Of a DNA stretch of 8,694 nt, positions 5,930-8,694 are shown piece after piece. A model generated the notes under the pieces. That model ran no database searches. It was not told the origin of the DNA and worked only from the letters and a program-made list of their open reading frames with translations. The DNA lies in the NCBI GenBank assembly GCA_900770145.1, contig CAAGJL010000281.1, positions 1 through 8,694 of the forward strand. Reading direction: 5' to 3'. Source of the stretch: Clostridia bacterium. Lineage in GTDB: Bacteria; Bacillota; Clostridia; Oscillospirales; CAG-272. The translations under genes and the position numbers were made by a program. How positions within the stretch are numbered: the stretch's first letter is position 1; every line of letters starts with the position of its first letter.

Positions 5930-6289
5930 TCAGAACTTCAGGCCGCCCTCGCGAGCGCCTTCAGCCAGTTCCGATACACGTCCGTGATAAAGATAGCCGC
6001 CACGGTCGAATACGACTTCGGTAATACCCTTTGCAGCTGCGCGCTCAGCCAGCGTTTTGCCGACCGTTCTTGCCGCAGCCTTGTTGCTGCCGATTCCTTC
6101 AAACGCCTTTTCCAGGGTGGAAGCGGAAACCAGCGTAACACCGGCAACATCGTCGATGATCTGCGCGCTGATGTTCGCGTTAGAGCGATACACAGCAAGG
6201 CGCGGACGCGCGGCGGTGCCGGAAAGTTTTGCTCTGACTCTCTTATGTCTCTTGAGACGAGCCTGGTTACTGTCTTTTCTCGATACCAT
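5930..6289 (-). CDS. rplR: 50S ribosomal protein L18
   Basis: L18 binds 5S rRNA and, with L5, anchors it in the central protuberance of the 50S subunit. The 119-residue product has a basic N-terminal arm, MVSRKDSNQARLKRHKRVRA. It then has SGTAARPRLAVYRSNANISA at about 23-42, IIDDVAGVTLVSASTLEK at about 44-61, and the C-terminal half with ERAAAKGITEVVFDRGGYLY and HGRVSELAEGAREGGLKF. It is full length, and every block expected in bacterial L18 is present. AAAGGAG precedes the ATG by 9 bases, 18 bases after the rplF stop. L5 is encoded in the same run, so both 5S-binding partners are made together. Confidence 0.97.
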   Translation of the reverse strand: MVSRKDSNQARLKRHKRVRAKLSGTAARPRLAVYRSNANISAQIIDDVAGVTLVSASTLEKAFEGIGSNKAAARTVGKTLAERAAAKGITEVVFDRGGYLYHGRVSELAEGAREGGLKF

Positions 6290-6307
6290 TTTACTCCACT
6301 CCTTTCC

Positions 6308-6868
6308 TTATTTACCGGTCTTGCCGGCTTTACGGCGAATGTGTTCGTCGGTGTATTTCACGCCCTTGCCGTGGTACGGCTCAGGCGGTCTCTTGCCGCG
6401 GATCACTGCCGCGATCTGACCTACTGCCTGTTTGTCAATGCCCTTGACCACGATCGAGTTGGAGTTCGGCACCTCAAAGGTGATGCCCTCCGGCTCCGTT
6501 ACGGTCAGTGCCGTCTGAGGCTGACCATTGACCAGCGAGTGACCAAGGTAGAGCTGCAGGGTCTTGCCCTGTTTGACCACCTTGTAGCCAACGCCCACGA
6601 TCTCGAGGGACTTGGAGTAGCCCTTCGTAACGCCCTCTACCATGTTGTGGAGAAGCGCGCGGGTCAGACCATGCAGGCTGCGGGTTTCTTTCTCGTCATC
6701 CGGGCGGGTCACGATCAGCTCATTCCCCTCCTGCTTGATGGTAAGAATATGGGAAAACTCTTCAGTCAGGGTGCCGAGCGGCCCCTTGACGGTGACAACA
6801 TTGCCGTTGGCAACGGTCACGGTTACGCCGGCCGGAATTACGACAGGCATTCTACCGATTCTTGACAT
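6308..6868 (-). CDS. rplF: 50S ribosomal protein L6
   Basis: L6 lies at the base of the L7/L12 stalk near the sarcin-ricin loop, where elongation factors act. The 186-residue product begins MSRIGRMPVVIPAGVTVTV and contains the two duplicated L6 domains. The second has GYSKSLEIVGVGYKV (83-97), EGITFEVPNSNSIVVKGIDK (127-146) and the signature RPPEPYHGKGVKYTDEHIRRK (160-180). It is some 5-8 residues longer than common family members, apparently because of a longer turn (SLVNGQPQTALTVTEP, 111-126) in the second domain. AAGGAGG overlaps the rpsH stop, with 13 bases between the genes. Confidence 0.97.
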   Translation of the reverse strand: MSRIGRMPVVIPAGVTVTVANGNVVTVKGPLGTLTEEFSHILTIKQEGNELIVTRPDDEKETRSLHGLTRALLHNMVEGVTKGYSKSLEIVGVGYKVVKQGKTLQLYLGHSLVNGQPQTALTVTEPEGITFEVPNSNSIVVKGIDKQAVGQIAAVIRGKRPPEPYHGKGVKYTDEHIRRKAGKTGK

Positions 6869-6881
6869 CTTCCGTACCTCC

Positions 6882-7280
6882 TTACCAGACGAACGCGATC
6901 ACTTCGCCGCCGATTTTGAGCTCACGCGCCTTTTTGTCGGTCATCAGCCCTTTGGAGGTGGAAATGATGGCAATCCCAAGCCCGTTCATCACTTTGGGCA
7001 TATCCTCATAGCCGGAGTAAATGCGAAGACCCGGCTTGGACACGCGGCGAAGACCGCGGATGACCTTCTGTTTGCCGGCTGCGTACTTCAGCGTGACACG
7101 GATCGTGCCCTGGTTGCCGTCCTCAATGACCTGATAGCCTTTTACATAGCCCTCTGCCACAAGGATGTCAGCGATGGACTTCTTCATGTTCGATGCCGGA
7201 ATGTCAACCGTAGCGTGTTTCGCGTCGCTTGCGTTGCGGATACGGGTGAGCATGTCGGCAATCACGTCAGACATTTGCAT
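6882..7280 (-). CDS. rpsH: 30S ribosomal protein S8
   Basis: S8 binds helix 21 of 16S rRNA and is essential for assembly of the central domain. In E. coli it also represses the spc operon. The 132-residue product begins MQMSDVIADMLTRIRNAS and shows SNMKKSIADILVAEGY (30-45), IRGLRRVSKPGLRIY and the signature GIAIISTSKGLMTDKKAR, ending GGEVIAFVW. This matches the usual length. Two ATGs lie two codons apart; the first is 8 bases from GGAGG and is chosen. The gene is preceded by an unusual 166-base untranslated gap, the only large one in the window. Whether that gap takes part in S8 feedback is not shown by the sequence. Confidence 0.97.
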   Translation of the reverse strand: MQMSDVIADMLTRIRNASDAKHATVDIPASNMKKSIADILVAEGYVKGYQVIEDGNQGTIRVTLKYAAGKQKVIRGLRRVSKPGLRIYSGYEDMPKVMNGLGIAIISTSKGLMTDKKARELKIGGEVIAFVW

Positions 7281-7315
7281 AGTAAATTCCTCCTTTATGC
7301 AAGTACATTTTTCTT

Positions 7316-7333
7316 GCTGCCCTTTCGGGCGGC
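7316..7333 (-). promoter_or_regulatory. GAAA-loop hairpin ahead of rpsH
   Basis: In the transcript GCCC-GAAA-GGGC forms a four-pair stem capped by a GNRA tetraloop. It extends by two more pairs past a C-A mismatch. It ends about 35 bases before the rpsH start. Individually it is modest; it gains weight from the larger GNRA hairpin in the same gap. Confidence 0.45.
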
Positions 7334-7409
7334 CAATCGGCGGTTAAATCCAACTCCGGAATTTTTCCCGGTCGGTCTTGATTTCCTGCCGAGTGCTGGG
7401 GGTTTTCCA

Positions 7410-7434
7410 CCGGGGCGCCTTGCGGCGCCGCCGG
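7410..7434 (-). promoter_or_regulatory. strong GCAA-loop hairpin after rpsN
   Basis: In the transcript CCGG-C-GGCGCC-GCAA-GGCGCC-CCGG pairs ten GC base pairs around a GNRA tetraloop, with one bulged C. It begins 12 bases after the rpsN stop. GGAAAACCCCC follows rather than a run of U, so it does not look like an intrinsic terminator. It may protect the 3' end of a processed upstream mRNA or bind a protein. Confidence 0.6.
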
Positions 7435-7446
7435 AACAGAAACTTT

Positions 7447-7632
7447 TTACCAGGACGATTTCTTTACGCCCGGAATTTCGCCCTTGTAGGCGAGGTTGCG
7501 GAAGCAGATACGGCAGACGCCGAACTTACGCAGGTAAGCGTGAGGACGGCCGCAGATCTTGCATCTGGTGTAAGCGCGAGTAGAGTACTTCGGCTCTCTC
7601 TGCTGTTTCAGAATCATGGATTTCTTTGCCAT
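7447..7632 (-). CDS. rpsZ: 30S ribosomal protein S14, zinc (type Z) form
   Basis: S14 is in the head of the 30S subunit and is needed late in assembly and for A-site tRNA binding. The 61-residue product is the short zinc-binding form: Cys24, Cys27, Cys40 and Cys43 make the C-x2-C-x12-C-x2-C site (RCKICGRPHAYLRKFGVCRI). The end, GEIPGVKKSSW, is conserved. In Bacillus this form, called RpsN or RpsN1, is the standard version, replaced by a longer cysteine-free paralog under zinc limitation. GGAGG lies 9 bases before the ATG, 17 bases after rplE. A long non-coding gap follows it. Confidence 0.96.
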   Translation of the reverse strand: MAKKSMILKQQREPKYSTRAYTRCKICGRPHAYLRKFGVCRICFRNLAYKGEIPGVKKSSW

Positions 7633-7649
7633 TTTCTTCTACCTCCGGG

Positions 7650-8189
7650 TTATTGTGCGAAGGGAGCGCCCATCAGTTTGAGGAGCTCTCTTGCTTCTGC
7701 ATCGGTGTTTGCGGTGGTGACAAAGCAGATGTCCATACCGCGGATCTTCTCTACCTTATCGTACTCGATTTCCGGGAAGATCAACTGCTCTTTGAGACCC
7801 AGCGAGTAGTTGCCGCGGCCGTCGAACGCGTTGGGGTTGATGCCCTTGAAGTCACGCACGCGGGGCAGTGCAAAGTTGAACAGACGATCCATAAACTCAT
7901 ACATCCGGTCGCCGCGAAGGGTGACTTTCGCACCGATCTTCATCCCCTGACGGAGTTTGAAGTTTGCCACGGACTTCTTTGCCGTGGTCGGCACTGCTTT
8001 CTGACCCGTAATAATGGTCAGATCTTTGATGATGTTTTCGATTACTTTGCTGTTCTCTTTTGCGTCGCCGGCACCGATGTTGACAACAATCTTGTCAAAC
8101 TTCGGAATCTGCATCACGCTCTTGTAGCCGTACTGTTTCATCAGGGCGGGAGCAACCTGTTCTTTGTACATTTCTTTCAGTCTTGCCAT
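7650..8189 (-). CDS. rplE: 50S ribosomal protein L5
   Basis: L5 binds 5S rRNA and forms part of bridge B1b to S13, touching the P-site tRNA. The 179-residue product begins MARLKEMYKEQVAPALMKQY and contains KIVVNIGAGDAKEN (33-46) and TTAKKSVANFKLRQGMKIGAKVTLRG (68-93). It continues with GRGNYSLGLKEQLIFPEIEY and KIRGMDICFVTTANTDAEAR, ending LMGAPFAQ. The frame is open upstream to 8231, but ATG 8189 is chosen: it gives the conserved N-terminus and follows GGGAGG by 9 bases. The earlier codons overlap rplX and match nothing in L5. The 16-base gap to rplX leaves little room for an S8 target like that near E. coli rplE. Confidence 0.97.
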   Translation of the reverse strand: MARLKEMYKEQVAPALMKQYGYKSVMQIPKFDKIVVNIGAGDAKENSKVIENIIKDLTIITGQKAVPTTAKKSVANFKLRQGMKIGAKVTLRGDRMYEFMDRLFNFALPRVRDFKGINPNAFDGRGNYSLGLKEQLIFPEIEYDKVEKIRGMDICFVTTANTDAEARELLKLMGAPFAQ

Positions 8190-8205
8190 GTTACTCTGCC
8201 TCCCT

Positions 8206-8520
8206 TCACAGTTTCGTGCCGCACTTGGCACAAACGCGGACCTTTTCGTTACCGTCCGTCGTCATCTTCACGCGCACACCCTTGTTGCATTTGCTGCAGA
8301 ACAGCGCAACCTTGGAAGCATACAGCGCGCCCTCGGCGTCAATCACGCCGCCGGTCTCGCCCTGCTTGCGGGGTTTTACGTGTTTGTGGATCATGTTTAC
8401 GCCCTTTACGAGCACTTTGCCTTCGGCGGGGGCAGTTGCGATAACCTCGCCCTTCACGCCTTTGTCGTCACCGGAAAGCACAATGACGGTGTCGCCGGTT
8501 TTAATATGAAGATTTTTCAC
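8206..8520 (-). CDS. rplX: 50S ribosomal protein L24, GTG start
   Basis: L24 is an early 50S assembly initiator that lies near the exit tunnel. The 104-residue product begins MKNLHIKTGDTVIVLSGDDK and has a KOW fold at about 7-40. GVNMIHKHVKPRKQGETGGV (40-59) follows, then a C-terminal zinc-ribbon-like pair, Cys75-x2-Cys78 and Cys97-x2-Cys100, of the cysteine-containing type. The frame is open to a TTG at 8535, but GTG 8520 is chosen. GGAGG at 8529-8533 lies 8 bases before it, the TTG would put that ribosome site inside the gene, and family members start at this residue. The rplN stop is 15 bases upstream. Confidence 0.96.
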   Translation of the reverse strand: MKNLHIKTGDTVIVLSGDDKGVKGEVIATAPAEGKVLVKGVNMIHKHVKPRKQGETGGVIDAEGALYASKVALFCSKCNKGVRVKMTTDGNEKVRVCAKCGTKL

Positions 8521-8528
8521 GACCAGTT

Positions 8529-8533
8529 CCTCC
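8529..8533 (-). promoter_or_regulatory. Shine-Dalgarno site deciding the rplX start
   Basis: GGAGG on the minus strand lies 8 bases before GTG 8520 and overlaps the possible TTG start at 8535. It therefore supports GTG as the true start and a 104-residue L24. Confidence 0.8.
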
Positions 8534-8535
8534 AA

Positions 8536-8694
8536 TCAAAGTACTTCGGGAGCGAGAGACAGGATCTTCAGATAGTCCTTCTCGCGCAGCTCTCTTGCCA
8601 CAGGCCCGAAGATACGGGTCCCGCGGGGGGTTTTGTCTTCCTTGATAATTACCGCGGCGTTCTCGTCAAATTTGATATAGGAGCCGTCCGCACG
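8536..8694 (-). CDS. rplN: 50S ribosomal protein L14, C-terminal part
   Basis: L14 binds 23S rRNA on the subunit interface and forms bridge B8 with 16S rRNA; the silencing factor RsfS also docks on it. Only the last 52 residues are in the window; the gene runs off the right edge and is about 122 residues in the family. The visible part starts RADGSYIKFDENAAVIIKED and continues KTPRGTRIFGPVARELREKD, ending YLKILSLAPEVL. These are the highly conserved C-terminal L14 blocks. It precedes rplX by 15 bases, the standard start of the spc operon. The rest of the gene and any upstream promoter cannot be judged here. Confidence 0.95.
   Translation of the reverse strand, partial: RADGSYIKFDENAAVIIKEDKTPRGTRIFGPVARELREKDYLKILSLAPEVL

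Larger units (their letters stand above)
7281..7446 (-). promoter_or_regulatory. 166-base structured gap between rpsN and rpsH
   Basis: All other gaps in this operon are 52 bases or fewer. This one contains no credible gene: the longest minus-strand frames lack a ribosome site, and one runs into the rpsH start. The transcript can form a strong GC hairpin at 7410-7434 and a weaker one at 7316-7333, both with GNRA loops, before the rpsH ribosome site AAAGGAGG. No clear promoter pair and no U-run are visible. A regulatory leader for rpsH, an mRNA processing site or a decayed gene are all possible. Confidence 0.5.

Noticed and set aside
5125..6024. A 299-codon plus-strand open frame across rplO, rpmD, rpsE and rplR
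   Set aside because: It is antisense to four well-matched ribosomal protein genes and their ribosome sites, with no start signal of its own.
7281..7350. A small gene in the rpsN-rpsH gap
   Set aside because: The best minus-strand frame has no proper ribosome site, reads straight over the rpsH ribosome site and closes a few codons inside rpsH. No recognisable protein.
7410..7434. Intrinsic terminator after rpsN
   Set aside because: The stem is strong but is followed by GGAAAACCCCC rather than a U-run, and the operon clearly continues into rpsH and beyond.
7281..7446. An internal promoter before rpsH
   Set aside because: I looked for paired -35 and -10 boxes on the minus strand and saw no pair with acceptable spacing.
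8190..8231. Longer N-terminus of L5 starting at 8231
   Set aside because: The extra 14 residues overlap rplX and do not resemble L5; ATG 8189 has a good ribosome site and the conserved start.
1..8694. Mobile element, CRISPR array, prophage or defence genes
   Set aside because: Every base outside short gaps is accounted for by core translation and secretion genes in a standard order. No transposase, repeat array or foreign gene is visible.

Overview
The window is a stretch of bacterial core genome. It carries the downstream part of the spc operon and most of the alpha operon, all transcribed on the minus strand. In transcription order, from the right edge to the left, the genes are rplN (3' end only), rplX, rplE, rpsN (type Z), rpsH, rplF, rplR, rpsE, rpmD, rplO, secY, adk, map, infA, rpmJ, rpsM, rpsK and rpsD. 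No gene on the plus strand is credible; the long plus-strand open frames are antisense shadows of the ribosomal protein genes.

Organism. Strong AGGAGG-type ribosome sites precede almost every gene. S14 is of the short zinc type, adenylate kinase has a cysteine-bearing LID, and S4, L24 and L36 keep their cysteine pairs. adk and map lie between secY and infA, and rpsD follows rpsK. Together these suggest a moderately GC-rich Clostridia-type Firmicute, perhaps of the Oscillospiraceae/Ruminococcaceae kind; the family is an inference. In Bacillus subtilis rpsD lies elsewhere. The first 22 bases match the end of an Illumina adapter, so this is the raw end of a short-read assembly.

Layout. 1-22: adapter. 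23-43: short sequence after rpsD, where rpoA would be expected to follow. 44-1613: rpsD, rpsK, rpsM, rpmJ. 1659-1877: infA, apparently with a CUG start. 1911-3308: map and adk. 3333-4730: secY. 4733-7280: rplO, rpmD, rpsE, rplR, rplF, rpsH. 7281-7446: a 166-base non-coding gap with two GNRA-loop hairpins. 7447-8694: rpsN, rplE, rplX and partial rplN. Other intergenic gaps are 2-52 bases, so the genes are probably co-transcribed; I saw no internal promoter or Rho-independent terminator.

How the genes fit together. Most products are parts of the 30S or 50S subunit. IF-1 starts translation, SecY is the membrane channel that ribosomes dock on, methionine aminopeptidase trims new N-termini, and adenylate kinase balances adenine nucleotides. 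I found no undescribed system. What deserves a second look is small: the infA start codon, the structured gap before rpsH, a perfect inverted repeat before rpsE, a shortened cysteine motif in adenylate kinase, and the adapter.
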